A stretch of 64,000 nt of DNA. Source: Azolla caroliniana. Taxonomy: Eukaryota; Polypodiophyta. Shown here in pieces: positions 1-9,567 of the stretch. The translations under genes and the position numbers were made by a program. Position 1 is the stretch's first letter, and each line of letters opens with the position of its first letter. The notes beneath the pieces are model-generated. The model ran no database searches, was not told where the DNA came from, and saw nothing but the letters and a program-made list of their open reading frames with translations. Location: positions 1,116,001-1,180,000 of the forward strand of contig JBHGNT010000012.1 in assembly GCA_043228905.1 (NCBI GenBank), given 5' to 3'.

Positions 1-249
1 ATAAGTTAATGTAATGGTAAGGTTGGGGTTTGTCAACGTGGAGGTGCAGAGTTCGAATCACGCCCTGCGTAGTAGTGAGTATTTCCTTTCTTTTACATTT
101 ATGTCTCTTTATCCGGCTCTTCCTTGCCGGTATGCCGTTTTCCTCCTTGCCGGTATGCCGTTTTCTTCCGGTTCTCACCGACTACTCCATTCTCTATCCG
201 GAGGGACAAAAATATAATTTCCACATAGTGTGCAACCTACACTACGACA
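1..249 (-). repeat. 3' LTR of element A (cut by window edge)
   Basis: Direct repeat of about 6480-6729. It starts on the minus strand at 249 (TGTCGTAGTG), directly after the polypurine tract. Differences from the 5' copy include one missing 20-bp unit of a short tandem repeat (TTGCCGGTATGCCGTTTTC type, about 121-160 here, 580-640 bases further into the other copy at 6580-6650). It contains a tRNA-like module (box A 7-17, box B 50-60, plus strand). Confidence 0.88.
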
Positions 250-3200
250 CTCGCCCCCTCCAAACCCGCACATCCTCCGGTATGTGCCGAAGTTCTTGAT
301 TCTTCGTATCCGTCTTCATCCGAAGCTTCCTCCGATTCTCCCCTTATGTCGACTATGAGTTGTAATCCACTTTCTTCGCTTCCCGCATCATTGTGGTCTT
401 CGTCCGATTGCTCCTCGTTGTCGGCCTCGACTTGGATCACATAAGGTTTGTCGTCGGTCCGCTTCTTGAAAATCTTCACCCGCTTCCCGGCTATAGGCAC
501 TCGTAGTATTGTTCCATCCAACTCGGACAGTCGGTACGTCCCGTTGTCGAAGACCTTCCGAACCTCGTACGGCCCGAACCACCTTTTCGCGAATTTCCGC
601 ATCGTTGTATGTTGATGGTCCAAGCTACTATCATAGACGATCACCCAATCTCCTTCTTCAATCCTCCTCGGTCGTAGTCGGTGCTTTGTGTCGAACCGGC
701 TTTTGTTCCGGAACCGTGCTTCTTGTTGTCGACGTGACGCTTCCGCTACATCTTTCGGTCTTCCCTCCAGTTGTCGTATCCGGACCGCTAGTAGTTCTTC
801 CCGGCTCATCTCCTCCTTCCACGGTAGTATTGTCCATGTCGCGATTGCGGTTTCCGTTGGCATTACCGGTGCTTGTCCGGTCATGAGTTCTGCCGACATG
901 TAACCGGTCACGGAGCTATGCGTCGTCCGATCCGCCCATAGTGCATACGGAAGCATTTGTGGCCAATCCTTCACCCTTCCGTCGCATGCCTTCGCAAGTG
1001 CTTTCACGATCGGACTATGTCCTCGTTCGATCTTCCCGTTGGCCTTCGGATTGTAGGCCGTTGTCAACGTTAACCGAACTCCATGTTTGGCGAAGAATCC
1101 CCTAGCTTTGTCCGAGTCGAGTTCTCCCCGGTCCGCAATCACTTGTCCTACGCAGCCGTACCTACAAAACACTTCTTCCAAAAGAAATTGGCACACCGCG
1201 GCACACGTTTTCCTCCGAAGCGCTCGACCTTCAACTTGGTTTGTGAGATCTTCTCGAGCTAACACCAAGTATTTCTTTTGTCCAATCCCGGTCGGCATAG
1301 CTACAATGTCGACCATCCACTTGAAGTTGATTGTCGGTGAGAATGTCGGATGCAGCTCATCTCGGTGTCGGACCCCGGAGTAGACTTGACATTTCTCGCA
1401 GCTTTCTGTGAACTCCGCGACATCTTTATACATGTTCTTCCACCAATATCTTTGCTTGATTTTCACAAAAGTTGCCCATGTTCCTCGATGTCCAGCCCAA
1501 TCGGATTCGTGGAACTCGGACATTATCCGGTTTCGTTGCTCTTTCGTCCCGACTACTCGAAGTGGTATCCCATCCGGTCTTTTCGGCGTCCTCCATATTA
1601 AACCGTTTTCCAAGAAGAACTTTTGGACTTGCCTCTTCTTCCTTCGGATCTCGGCTCTCCTTTCTTTATCATTGGTTGAATCCTCGACCTCTTGTAGCAT
1701 CTTCCCGATCATCAAGGTTTCCCCCTCGTATTCTTCTTCCCGGAATTCTCGGATCACGTTCACTCGGCATATGTGTTCTGACGTGAAGTAGTCTTCGGAA
1801 ACTTCTTCATTATCTGATTCGGTTATGTCGTCTTCAAACTGCGCCCTCGATAACATGTCCGCTACCGCGTTGTCCTTCCCCGAGATGTGTCGAACCTCCG
1901 GATTAAGTGACTTGACATATGCAATCCACCTTAGCATAGCCACATCCGGTATCGTACAACACCGCATCATCCCGAGTATCGGAAGACAATCCGTCTCGAT
2001 CACCACTTCAGCTCCGATCAAATAATCCCGATCCGATTTTATCGCCGACACGACTCCCCACAATTCTCTTTTGACTTGTGCATATCCGCGTTGCCTTTCG
2101 TTGAGGACCTTTGCTCCAAATCGGATCGGATACCGCGAACCATCCGAGTCGGCTTGATTGATGACCCACCCGATACCGGTTGGACTTGTATCAACCGTTA
2201 CTATGATTGGCCGCTCGTAGCTTGGCTTCTTAAGTGATTCCGCCCTCCATAGTGTCTTCTTGAGCTTCCTCATGGCTTTAGTGTGTTCCGGTTTCCACTT
2301 GAATTTCTTACCTTTCCGCAACAAGTGATAGAGCGGGTCCGCTATATGTGCATAGTGCGGAATCCATATGTGATAGAATGCACACGCACCCAGAAACCTT
2401 CGGACTTCCGATGTTGACTCACATACTTCCTTCATAGCTTGAATCGCGTCGATCTTTGTTGGCGACGGTCTTCGGCCGTAGGGTCCACATAGATGTCCGA
2501 CCACCAATATTTCTTCTTGCCCGAATGCCGATTTCTCCCCGGAAAGTGTTAGGTGCACATCTTCTAGCTTTCGCAACACTTTCTCGCAATCATGAATATG
2601 GTCGACCACGAACTTTCGGCATCCCCGATCATCCATAGTCTCATCTTTTTCTTCCATCGCGCATCCTTTCATCGGAATGTCATCTAGAAACGGCATCGTT
2701 ATCTCCGGGATGCAATCTCGAAGCACCTTGTTCATCGCGTTCATCATATGTGCAACCGAGTTTGTCGCTCCTTGTGGTAGTGTGCACATTCGAACTAGTC
2801 CTATCGGTGTCCGCATGGTAGTGATGTCTCGGCTCTCCACGGCTAGTTGGAATTGGTCATACCCCGAGTATAGGTCCCCGATGGAGTATATCGCACGTCC
2901 GGCAAAAGCTTCCGCGAATTCGTCCACTATCGGACCGACTCCCGAGTTCCGGATCGTGACCTTGTTCACCGGTTGCAAGTCTTGGATGAATCGGAGTGAC
3001 CCATTCTTCTTCGGAACCGTAAACCATCGATTTGAGTACGGAGCACTTGATGGCTCTAGAATCCCCATCGCCACCTTCTCCTTGAGCAAGTCGATGACTT
3101 TCGGAATATGCGCCCGTGGCACCGGAATCGGCTTCAGGTTCCACGGTACATGATCAATCGTGAAAATCACCATCGGCTCCACTATCTTTGGATCAATGCA

Positions 3201-3704
3201 TCCGATCTCCCTCGACGTGAACGCGAATGCTTTGCCATGTTGCTCCAACATCTCTCGAAACCGTTTTTCTTCTTCTTGTAAGAGGAACCCACCTCCACCG
3301 ATCCGAAGTTTCTTCCGGGTCTCATCTGTGAAGGCATGTCCGATATCCACGGACTTCCGAAGTGTCGGATCTCCCGAGACTTCTTTCTTCTTTTGTTCGC
3401 TATCGGCGGGTAGTGGTCCCGCGGCCGGTTTCACCTTCTTCTCCACGGTCTTGTATTTCGTACTTACCATTGCTTCTTCTTTGCGGAGCGCATCCGGCCC
3501 CATTTTCGCAACGATCTCGTACATCTCGACCGATTCCACCGGGACTACCCGGTTCCCTTGGCTTTTATCTTCCGCAAGCTCTTCAAGCCGTTGTAGTGTA
3601 TTCCCATAGAACACTTCCTCGATCACTCCCACGATTTCTTCGTCTTCTTTTATTATTGATGCCGACCGTAACTTATCCTCCACTTGTCGGTATTGTTTCT
3701 TCAT
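237..3704 (-). CDS. Pol polyprotein of element A (RT, RNase H, integrase)
   Basis: This 1155-codon open frame encodes the replication enzymes of element A. Order: N-terminal linker (about 1-180); reverse transcriptase (about 185-400) with SAPYSNRWFTVPKKNGSLR, the YSGYDQF region and catalytic FLDD; RNase H (about 460-620) with TVDTSPTGIGW and a later ETDCLPIL block; integrase with an HHCC zinc region (HESDWAGHRG ... CEKCQ) and DDE core residues in WMVDIV, IADRGE and NGKIERGH; then a C-terminal acidic tail. No chromodomain is seen. The frame ends 12 bases inside the 3' LTR. The RT wording (paired 'DLQPVNKVTIRN' and 'TLPQGATNSV') is unlike common plant Ty3 lineages and reminds me of fungal Ty3-type elements; that is recollection, not a search. 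Protease is in the upstream ORF. The AUG at 3704 is the first in frame; the true start or frameshift site is uncertain. Confidence 0.92.
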   Translation of the reverse strand: MKKQYRQVEDKLRSASIIKEDEEIVGVIEEVFYGNTLQRLEELAEDKSQGNRVVPVESVEMYEIVAKMGPDALRKEEAMVSTKYKTVEKKVKPAAGPLPADSEQKKKEVSGDPTLRKSVDIGHAFTDETRKKLRIGGGGFLLQEEEKRFREMLEQHGKAFAFTSREIGCIDPKIVEPMVIFTIDHVPWNLKPIPVPRAHIPKVIDLLKEKVAMGILEPSSAPYSNRWFTVPKKNGSLRFIQDLQPVNKVTIRNSGVGPIVDEFAEAFAGRAIYSIGDLYSGYDQFQLAVESRDITTMRTPIGLVRMCTLPQGATNSVAHMMNAMNKVLRDCIPEITMPFLDDIPMKGCAMEEKDETMDDRGCRKFVVDHIHDCEKVLRKLEDVHLTLSGEKSAFGQEEILVVGHLCGPYGRRPSPTKIDAIQAMKEVCESTSEVRRFLGACAFYHIWIPHYAHIADPLYHLLRKGKKFKWKPEHTKAMRKLKKTLWRAESLKKPSYERPIIVTVDTSPTGIGWVINQADSDGSRYPIRFGAKVLNERQRGYAQVKRELWGVVSAIKSDRDYLIGAEVVIETDCLPILGMMRCCTIPDVAMLRWIAYVKSLNPEVRHISGKDNAVADMLSRAQFEDDITESDNEEVSEDYFTSEHICRVNVIREFREEEYEGETLMIGKMLQEVEDSTNDKERRAEIRRKKRQVQKFFLENGLIWRTPKRPDGIPLRVVGTKEQRNRIMSEFHESDWAGHRGTWATFVKIKQRYWWKNMYKDVAEFTESCEKCQVYSGVRHRDELHPTFSPTINFKWMVDIVAMPTGIGQKKYLVLAREDLTNQVEGRALRRKTCAAVCQFLLEEVFCRYGCVGQVIADRGELDSDKARGFFAKHGVRLTLTTAYNPKANGKIERGHSPIVKALAKACDGRVKDWPQMLPYALWADRTTHSSVTGYMSAELMTGQAPVMPTETAIATWTILPWKEEMSREELLAVRIRQLEGRPKDVAEASRRQQEARFRNKSRFDTKHRLRPRRIEEGDWVIVYDSSLDHQHTTMRKFAKRWFGPYEVRKVFDNGTYRLSELDGTILRVPIAGKRVKIFKKRTDDKPYVIQVEADNEEQSDEDHNDAGSEESGLQLIVDIRGESEEASDEDGYEESRTSAHTGGCAGLEGASVVV
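250..261 (-). other. Polypurine tract of element A
   Basis: On the minus strand this reads GGAGGGGGCGAG and abuts the 3' LTR start. That is the expected position for the plus-strand DNA primer. It overlaps the last codons of pol. Confidence 0.8.
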
Positions 3705-3838
3705 TCCTCCGGTTACGGCCGTGTACGTAGATGCCCCATCCGGGCCGATTCGTACTTGTTTTGCTCAGAGAGTTTTCTTCCTGTGTGGGGTATCAGGGCT
3801 TCTCGGACTATCACTTCCCCACTCCGCAACAGTCCGCT

Positions 3839-5878
3839 TTAAAAATCCATTCTCACTTGGGACAAGAGTTCCCTCTTGTTCCTTTCGTGATTTGCCGGCA
3901 CCGTTAGGAATTGGACGGATTTCCCCCCGTTTTGGCTCCGAATTCGCGCAAAAGCCGCACCACTATCGAGCACCTTCGTCTCCATCCGTGAAGCCGTGAT
4001 AAAGGGTTGGCCGAGGATGACAGAATGTGAAACCTCATCCTGCACAAAGAAATTTTGGTCAATTTCGACATCCCCGATCTTTACCGTCACATCCGGACAA
4101 GCCGCAAATAGGTCTTCTGTCGTTTTCGTGGCTGCCCGAATCTTCCATCCATGGTTGGTGTTTATAGGCCACTTCCCCTTTCGGTAGAACTCCTTGGACA
4201 TCAAGTTGATCTCCGATCCGTGATCAATCAATGCTAGCACGGGTTCTTTGATGTTGCCGATTCGGACCGGAGTCTCCGTAGTCGCACGTGCCCAGTGTGG
4301 CCTTGTATAGTGGGAGTTCGGAATTTCGCCTTCCACTTCGGTGTCGTTCATTGAAACGGTATTTGCATTCACCCTTGGAGCATTTTCCTCCGTACTTTGT
4401 CTCTTCCTTTTTACGAGATCCACGAGAAGATCGTGAAACTCCTTCTTCGCTATTCCGAGTAGTTCCCGCAGCGAAAAATCTACCCGGCTATCCAAGATTC
4501 TTTCCTCGAACACTCTTTTCAAGTCGGTTTGTTGTTCTATGTTCGAGGCGAGCTTGAATGCCGGAGTCGCCTTTTCTTTTCCCTTACCTCCGGAGTTCCA
4601 GCTTTCCGGTATCTTCGACGGTCCGGCCGCATCCTCTGTGCGCCGTCGTTTCTTGTCCACATACACCTCATGTAATTGACATAGGGCGTATATGCTATTC
4701 TTGTCGACAGGGCACTCCCATCCCGTAGCTTCCCGGACGCCTTCCGCGGTGTTTCGGATATCGTTGGAGTCAGTTTTCTCGGTGTTTCCTAGCACCTCCG
4801 GCCAGAAAGACGCCTTCGCTCCCGTTGACTCCCCGACACATATTCCCGCGGTTGTCGCATAGTTGCTTCTTGCCGCTAACTCCTCCTCGAGCACCTTCTT
4901 CATGCCGCCTTTCCGGAAGTTCGGTCGGAGTGGTTTCCGAGAGTCCATCGAATGAATCCGGTTTCCCTCGTAGTAGATGAGATCCCGTCGTAGCGCCTCC
5001 TTATGGTCGTCGCAATCCCTCCGATCGTGTTCGGCGCTATCGCACCATATGCACCGTCGATCTGTATATTTGGAGCTTGTGGGGCGGTCATCCGACTTCT
5101 TCACCATCGCGATCTTTAGATTCTCCATCTCCTTCAGCAGCTGCTCCACCGTAGACGCGTCGACTCCCTTCTCGGCCGTAATCTCCCGAGCCCTCGGTTG
5201 ATGGTCTTCCAGTCCCGTTCTCGGTTTCGGAATCGGTTCCGAAACCCTCTTTTCTTCGTTGGCAAGCCATTGCCCCCTCTTCGTGTACCGCGCGACGATA
5301 TCCCGCACGCTTTCCCATGTTTCGGTGAGGCCGCTTTCGGTGGTCGTGTCCTCAAGAAGCACTCCGAGATCTTTCCGGTCCCGGACGTCCACAGCTCGCA
5401 AAAACATGATGACTTTGTCTGGTGTAAGAATAGTTTGATCTCTCGCGGACAACCTCCCGAACCGACTTTCGAATGTCGAAAACACTTCGAGGACCTTCAG
5501 CCCCTTACCTGACGTTTCCACCCAATCCTCGAATCCCCTCCGCGTTGCCTTGGAGGAGTCCTCGATGGCAAACGTGGTCTTTAACGCCTCTTCGAATGCT
5601 TCCCACGTCGGATTTTGTTGTTGCAACCCGTGGATACTCCCTTGAAGCCCGTCGATCGCCACCCGGTTAAAGGATGTCACTTGCAGTCCTTCCGAAGCCC
5701 GGCACCGGAGCATCTCCGCCTTGTAGTCCTGCAAATATTGCGACACATCCTTACCATTAAATTGCCAGTTGCGTTGCACGAGCCGCTCTACTGATGCCGA
5801 AATCTCCGACATCGTGCGTTGTTCTTGAAGCATCCGTTCGAACATCGCCATCATATTGTTAGCTTGTTGAGCCTCCAT
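3839..5878 (-). CDS. Gag-protease of element A
   Basis: Structural polyprotein with a C-terminal aspartic protease. I place the start at 5878 (MEAQQANN), because the longer frame to 5965 would run through the primer site and LTR. Features: a gag N-terminal region with GKDVSQYLQDYKAEML and WEAFEEALK, a zinc knuckle CIWCDSAEHDRRDC (CX2CX4HX4C), and a retropepsin-like region with ALIDHGSEINLMS and VILGQPFI. The usual DSG/DTG triad reads DHG here, and also in the related element F, so it is a lineage trait rather than decay. Keeping protease with gag rather than with RT is a point of note. The stop is followed by a 134-base gap before the pol AUG, in another frame. Confidence 0.88.
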   Translation of the reverse strand: MEAQQANNMMAMFERMLQEQRTMSEISASVERLVQRNWQFNGKDVSQYLQDYKAEMLRCRASEGLQVTSFNRVAIDGLQGSIHGLQQQNPTWEAFEEALKTTFAIEDSSKATRRGFEDWVETSGKGLKVLEVFSTFESRFGRLSARDQTILTPDKVIMFLRAVDVRDRKDLGVLLEDTTTESGLTETWESVRDIVARYTKRGQWLANEEKRVSEPIPKPRTGLEDHQPRAREITAEKGVDASTVEQLLKEMENLKIAMVKKSDDRPTSSKYTDRRCIWCDSAEHDRRDCDDHKEALRRDLIYYEGNRIHSMDSRKPLRPNFRKGGMKKVLEEELAARSNYATTAGICVGESTGAKASFWPEVLGNTEKTDSNDIRNTAEGVREATGWECPVDKNSIYALCQLHEVYVDKKRRRTEDAAGPSKIPESWNSGGKGKEKATPAFKLASNIEQQTDLKRVFEERILDSRVDFSLRELLGIAKKEFHDLLVDLVKRKRQSTEENAPRVNANTVSMNDTEVEGEIPNSHYTRPHWARATTETPVRIGNIKEPVLALIDHGSEINLMSKEFYRKGKWPINTNHGWKIRAATKTTEDLFAACPDVTVKIGDVEIDQNFFVQDEVSHSVILGQPFITASRMETKVLDSGAAFARIRSQNGGKSVQFLTVPANHERNKRELLSQVRMDF

Positions 5879-5895
5879 CTCCTTGCCACCCGTCT

Positions 5896-5912
5896 TCACG
5901 TCGGGTTCACCA
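5896..5912 (-). other. Primer-binding site of element A
   Basis: Minus strand TGGTGAACCCGACGTGA, four bases after the 5' LTR end. The same 17 bases follow the LTRs of elements I (22731) and M (32576), so the site is shared across the family. I could not assign the tRNA whose 3' end would pair with it. Confidence 0.75.
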
Positions 5913-5916
5913 ACTG

Positions 5917-6729
5917 TGTCGTGCCTTTCGGCTCCGGATCGTTGCGTGAGTCGGGTGGGAACCACAGAGGTCTTGGACTAGGAGAAAGAAGTTCGTGAGA
6001 TAGAGATTAATTATGAGTAAATAGCAAAGAGAAAGATAAGAAACTCGTGAATCACACGAGTATACTATATTAATTGGTACTTAGGGTGTTAAGAGAGAAG
6101 TAGATGTATAAATCGTGAATCCCACGAATAATTTTTGTATTGATTAATACTTAATCCAAATAATCAACAACCCTTTACATATTTCTCTCCTCCTTATATA
6201 AGGAAGGAAGAGCTAAGCATGGCTTCATGCTTTTTTTTTTACAAAAAGTGTTCATGTCCACTAAAATGTGCATGTGATGCTTTTTTATTTCCTAAGTATA
6301 GGGCTCATGCACGCTAGAGTGCATGAGTTATTTTTAGTGTCTCGTGTTTTTTTTTTCTCTTTTTCATATATTAAAAAAATACACAATTTACCTTTTAATA
6401 AAGGTATGCATAAATAAAGGTCTTATACATATTAAATCTATATTTAAAACACTTAAGATAAGTTAATGTAATGGTAAGGTTGTGGTTTGTCAACGTGGAG
6501 GTGCAGAGTTCGAATCACGCCCTGCGTAGTAGTGAGTATTTCCTTTCTTTTACATTTATGTCTCTTTATCCGGCTCTTCCTTGCCGGTATGCCGTTTTCT
6601 TCCTTGCCGGTATGCCGTTTTCCTCCTTGCCGGTATGCCGTTTTCTTCCGGTTCTCACCAACTACTCCATTCTCTATCCGGAGGGACAAAAATATAATTT
6701 CCACATAGTGTGCAACCTACACTACGACA
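5917..6729 (-). repeat. 5' LTR of element A (813 bp)
   Basis: Starts TGTCGTAGTG at 6729 and ends GGCACGACA at 5917 on the minus strand, giving TGTCG/CGACA terminal inverted repeats. A TATA-like TTATATAAGG lies near 6194-6203. The U3 part holds a short GCCGGTATGCCGTTTTC tandem repeat and a tRNA-like module in antisense orientation. Apart from these, the stretch 5960-6450 shows AT-rich LTR sequence with no gene. Confidence 0.87.
6464..6527 (+). other. tRNA-like module in LTR of element A
   Basis: Plus-strand box A-like TAATGTAATGG (6464-6474) and box B-like AGTTCGAATCA (6507-6517), spaced as in a tRNA gene, followed by CGCCCTGC. It is antisense to the retrotransposon. The cloverleaf is degenerate, so I do not call a functional tRNA gene. 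A second copy lies at about 7-70 in the other LTR, and a related module lies in solo LTR CC. Confidence 0.55.
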
Positions 6730-7812
6730 ACGTGAAGAATGCATTTCTTCAAGGTGACCTTGAAGAACGAGCCTATATGATCCAACCTCCCGGTTTTCAG
6801 TCGGAGATGAACAAGTCGGCGGTGTGGCGGCTTAAGAAGTCACTTTACGGTATGAAACAAGCCCCCCGAGCTTGGAATTCGAAGATTACGCACCGGTTGC
6901 GTAAGATGGGGTTTGTGACCTCTAAATCCGAATCATCGTTGTTCATCCGACAAGGTTCGAACGGTCTGGTTTGCATCTTGCTTTATATAGATGATTTGGT
7001 CATCATCGGACCCAGACTCAATGAAATCGGCCGAGTAAAGTCCCAGTTATCAAACGCATTTGAAATGAAGGACCGGGGGACCTTCATTATTTTCTTGGGA
7101 TCGAGGTGATCCGAATCGCCAACGACATATTACTCTCACAACGACACTATGTGTTGAATATGTTGTACAAGTTCGGCATGACGGAATGCCGACCTGTCTC
7201 CACACCCCTAGAGCGGAACCATAAGCTTTGTCCCAACTCCGGACCGACCTGCGATGAGAAACAGTTCCGAAAAATCGTCGGAAGCCTCATATACCTGACA
7301 ATCACTCGACCGGACCTCATAGTGCGCACACCGGATACTCTGGTATGTTAGCGGCACAAAGGATTGGGGACTGTTATACCGACATGGTATAGCTGGGAAG
7401 CTAATCAGATATACCGATGTCGAGTGGGCTGTTGATGCATCGGATCGCCGATCCACCTCCGGTTACATGTTTTCTCTAGGTAGCGTGATTGTTGCGTGGA
7501 GAAGCAAAAAGCAGCCAACAGTGGCTCTGTCGAGCACCAGGGCATTACTAATGCCACCTGTGAAGCCATCTGGCTTCGGTGACTGCTCCAAGACCTGTGG
7601 ATTGAGGTACCGACCCCGATCCTGATCTACTGTGACAACATGAGCAACATTCAGCTCGCTAAGAGCCCCGTGTTCCATGCTTAGACAAAGCACTTCATGC
7701 GTGAGCGGGTTTTGAGCGGTGAAGTTGAACTTCAGTATGTTCAGACGGATCAGCAAGTTTCCGATATCTTCACCAAACCGCTCAGATTGGACAAGTTGCA
7801 GCACTTCACCGA
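6730..7812 (+). pseudogene. Copia element B: reverse transcriptase and RNase H, broken
   Basis: Ty1/copia pol. It begins at the VKNAFLQGDLEE motif, because element A is inserted just upstream. RT motifs: SLYGMKQAPRAW and catalytic YIDDLVIIG. A frame change near 7100 leads to a second frame ending ...SLIYLTITRPDL; a deletion then removes part of the connection. RNase H follows in other frames (RYTDVEWA, RSTSGY, KKQPTVALSSTRA, then YCDNMSNIQLAKSPVFHA, stop, TKH). The reading runs to FTE at 7812, where solo LTR CC interrupts it. It resumes at 8809. Several frameshifts and stops make it non-functional. Confidence 0.88.
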
Positions 7813-8808
7813 TGTCGTGAAGATTTTCGGCAATAGTGTGAAAATCCCATAAAACATACAAAATCGAGTATGAATCATGTAATACAATAATTGTGAAGAT
7901 AACATTTTTAATATCTAAGTACAAAATGATGGAGGTTTTGAATGCACTTTATTACACGAGAAATGGACAACTAAATGTCAAGATATGAGGGTATAAAGTT
8001 TGTGAAAAGAAAAGAGAAAATTGTGAGGTATCCCACATAGGCACGACAAATACGGCTCTCATCATATATAAGGTGGAGCAAAAGATATTATCTTTGTGTC
8101 TATGTGTGAAGCATAGAGAGTTCAAGGTAACTTGAACTTAGAGTGGAGGTGGCTAGCTACTCAAAAAGGGTTTTGGCCAACCAAAACTGGACCGGCGATG
8201 GAGCCGGTGATCCGACGGCATCCGACGGCAATCCGGCGGCGGCACCAGTATCCGGCGTCGGTATCCGGCGACGGTATCCGGCGAACCGGCGACTAGATAA
8301 AATAAATATATAAAAATATATACATATTTACATATACAAGGAGGGCAAGTATGGATTCAAACCTTGCACCTCCAAGTTAGGAGTCAAATGGCTTACCATT
8401 AAGCCATAGTATTTAGTTGAAATTATATTTCTATCATTGTACTTTTACATGTAAATTCTCATCCATGAGTGCTAAAATGAGTGACATGGTTAGCATGCAC
8501 CACATGTAATACTTAAGCGCCAAATGGCAAACATGCAATTTATGCATGTCTTGTACCCTCACATGCATCATATGCATGAGAGCATCTATAAAAGAGGGAA
8601 GGGGGAGGAGAAAAACACGGTTTTTTTTTTATGAAAATTAAGAGGAAGAAATTCGTTATCAAATTGATCGTGTAATCTCAACTTCTCTCTTTCCCAATCT
8701 ATCTTAAGTACTTTCTCGCCAAAGCTTGTATCGACTCTAAATCCTTCTAGTCCAGAACCCCGGCGGTTCCGCCTCATGATCTGCGCGTAGTGACGGATCT
8801 TCACGACA
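7813..8808 (+). mobile_element. Solo LTR CC (996 bp), Ty3-type TGTCG family
   Basis: Starts TGTCGTGAAGATTTTCGG and ends TCTTCACGACA. The flanks 7809-7812 and 8809-8812 are both CCGA, a 4-bp target duplication. Removing the LTR and one CCGA restores the copia B frame (KLQHFTEMLGVQHL), which proves the boundaries. TATA-like CTATAAAA at 8585-8592. It holds a CCGGCG-rich stretch (8190-8300) and an antisense tRNA-like module (8353-8406). No coding capacity. Confidence 0.9.
8353..8406 (-). other. tRNA-like module in solo LTR CC
   Basis: On the minus strand, box A TGGCTTAATGG (8406-8396) fits the 11-base consensus fully and box B GGTTTGAATCC (8363-8353) fits with one mismatch. The segment between includes GACTCCTAAC, where an anticodon loop would be expected, and GGAGGTGCAAGG before box B, also seen in element A. 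Acceptor-stem pairing is not convincing, so this is a tRNA-derived relic or pol III promoter module. Confidence 0.55.
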
Positions 8809-8864
8809 CCGAAATGCTTGGTGTTCAGCATCTCGACGTGCCGCACTTGAGGGGGAGAAAAGGA
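8809..8864 (+). pseudogene. Copia B: end of RNase H
   Basis: Short continuation of copia B between solo LTR CC and element C: EMLGVQHLDVPHLRGRKG, 18 codons from 8811. The frame continues without interruption on the far side of element C at 14144. TTGAGGGGGAG inside it resembles a polypurine tract, but no LTR follows; the real tract of this element is at 14758. Confidence 0.8.
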
Positions 8865-9536
8865 TGTTAGGAAATAGGTCCCTCTAGATGGGAAGTGAGA
8901 ACCGGATGTGGCGTACCCGACAACGGAAGACCCGGTGAGAATTGGATGTGGCGTACCCGGCAAAGGAAGACCCGGTGAGAACCGGATGTGGCGTACTCGG
9001 CAACGGAAGACCCGGTGAGGACCGGATGTGGCGTACCCGGCAATGGAAGACCCGGTGAGAACCGGGTGTTGCAGGCCCGGTGAGAACCTCTCATCGGATG
9101 GAAGGGACATATATGTAAATATGTTCCAGAGAGCCCATTGGGGCTATATTTGTAAATAGCCCGAAAGTCATATCAGTATAAATATGACCTAGGGCAAAAA
9201 TGATGAGTGTTGTTGGTGTAACCTCTGTTCAGTGCGTAAGAGAGAGAGAGAGCAACATACAGAGAGCGTGTCTCTGTTGTAACCGCCGCGAGGTGAAAAT
9301 TGTGAGCAAGAGGTCGTTGCCTCTGTGCTCCCTATTGTATTACTTTACATAGTGATAGTTTGGAGTCTGTGGACTCCCGTGGTTTTTCCCTCTCAGGGTT
9401 TTCCACGTTAATATTCTGTGTATTCTCTTTTGTTTGTTCGTGCACTTACCTCCATTCCCATTTCTTCTATGTTCGATTGTATCAAGTGATTTTCCCTTCG
9501 GTTGTTGCCGGAGATTATTCCGCGTATTTCACGACA
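8865..9536 (+). repeat. 5' LTR of element C (672 bp)
   Basis: Contains four copies of a 40-bp unit (CCGGATGTGGCGTACCCGGC followed by AACGGAAGACCCGGTGAGAA) at about 8892-9060; the 3' LTR has only two, which explains most of the length difference. TATA-like TATAAATATGACC at about 9177-9189. A short GA microsatellite starts near 9241. Confidence 0.92.
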
Positions 9537-9539
9537 AAG

Positions 9540-9551
9540 TGGTATCAGAGC
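9540..9551 (+). other. Primer-binding site of element C
   Basis: TGGTATCAGAGC, the standard sequence complementary to the 3' end of plant initiator-methionine tRNA, three bases after the 5' LTR. Confidence 0.95.
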
Positions 9552-9567
9552 GAAACGACACAGAAAA

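Larger units (their letters stand above)
1..6729 (-). mobile_element. Element A: near-intact Ty3-type LTR retrotransposon
   Basis: Reading on the minus strand: 5' LTR 5917-6729, primer site 5896-5912, gag-protease ORF, RT-RNase H-integrase ORF, polypurine tract 250-261, and a 3' LTR that runs off the window start. Both large ORFs are open, so this copy looks potentially autonomous. The LTR starts TGTCGTAGTG and ends GGCACGACA. It sits inside copia element B: the flank 6730-6733 is ACGT and the copia RT reading resumes immediately afterwards. It belongs to the same group as F, I, K, L, M, Q, S, T and CC, judged by LTR ends, primer site and (for F) pol sequence. The second target copy lies outside the window. 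Confidence 0.9.

Noticed and set aside
2677-3609. Long plus-strand frames opposite the pol of element A
   Set aside because: Shadow frames of the real minus-strand gene; no motifs, and codon pattern follows the other strand.
5896-5912. Assignment of the A/I/M primer site to a named tRNA
   Set aside because: The complement does not match the 3' end of a plant tRNA that I can recall with confidence.
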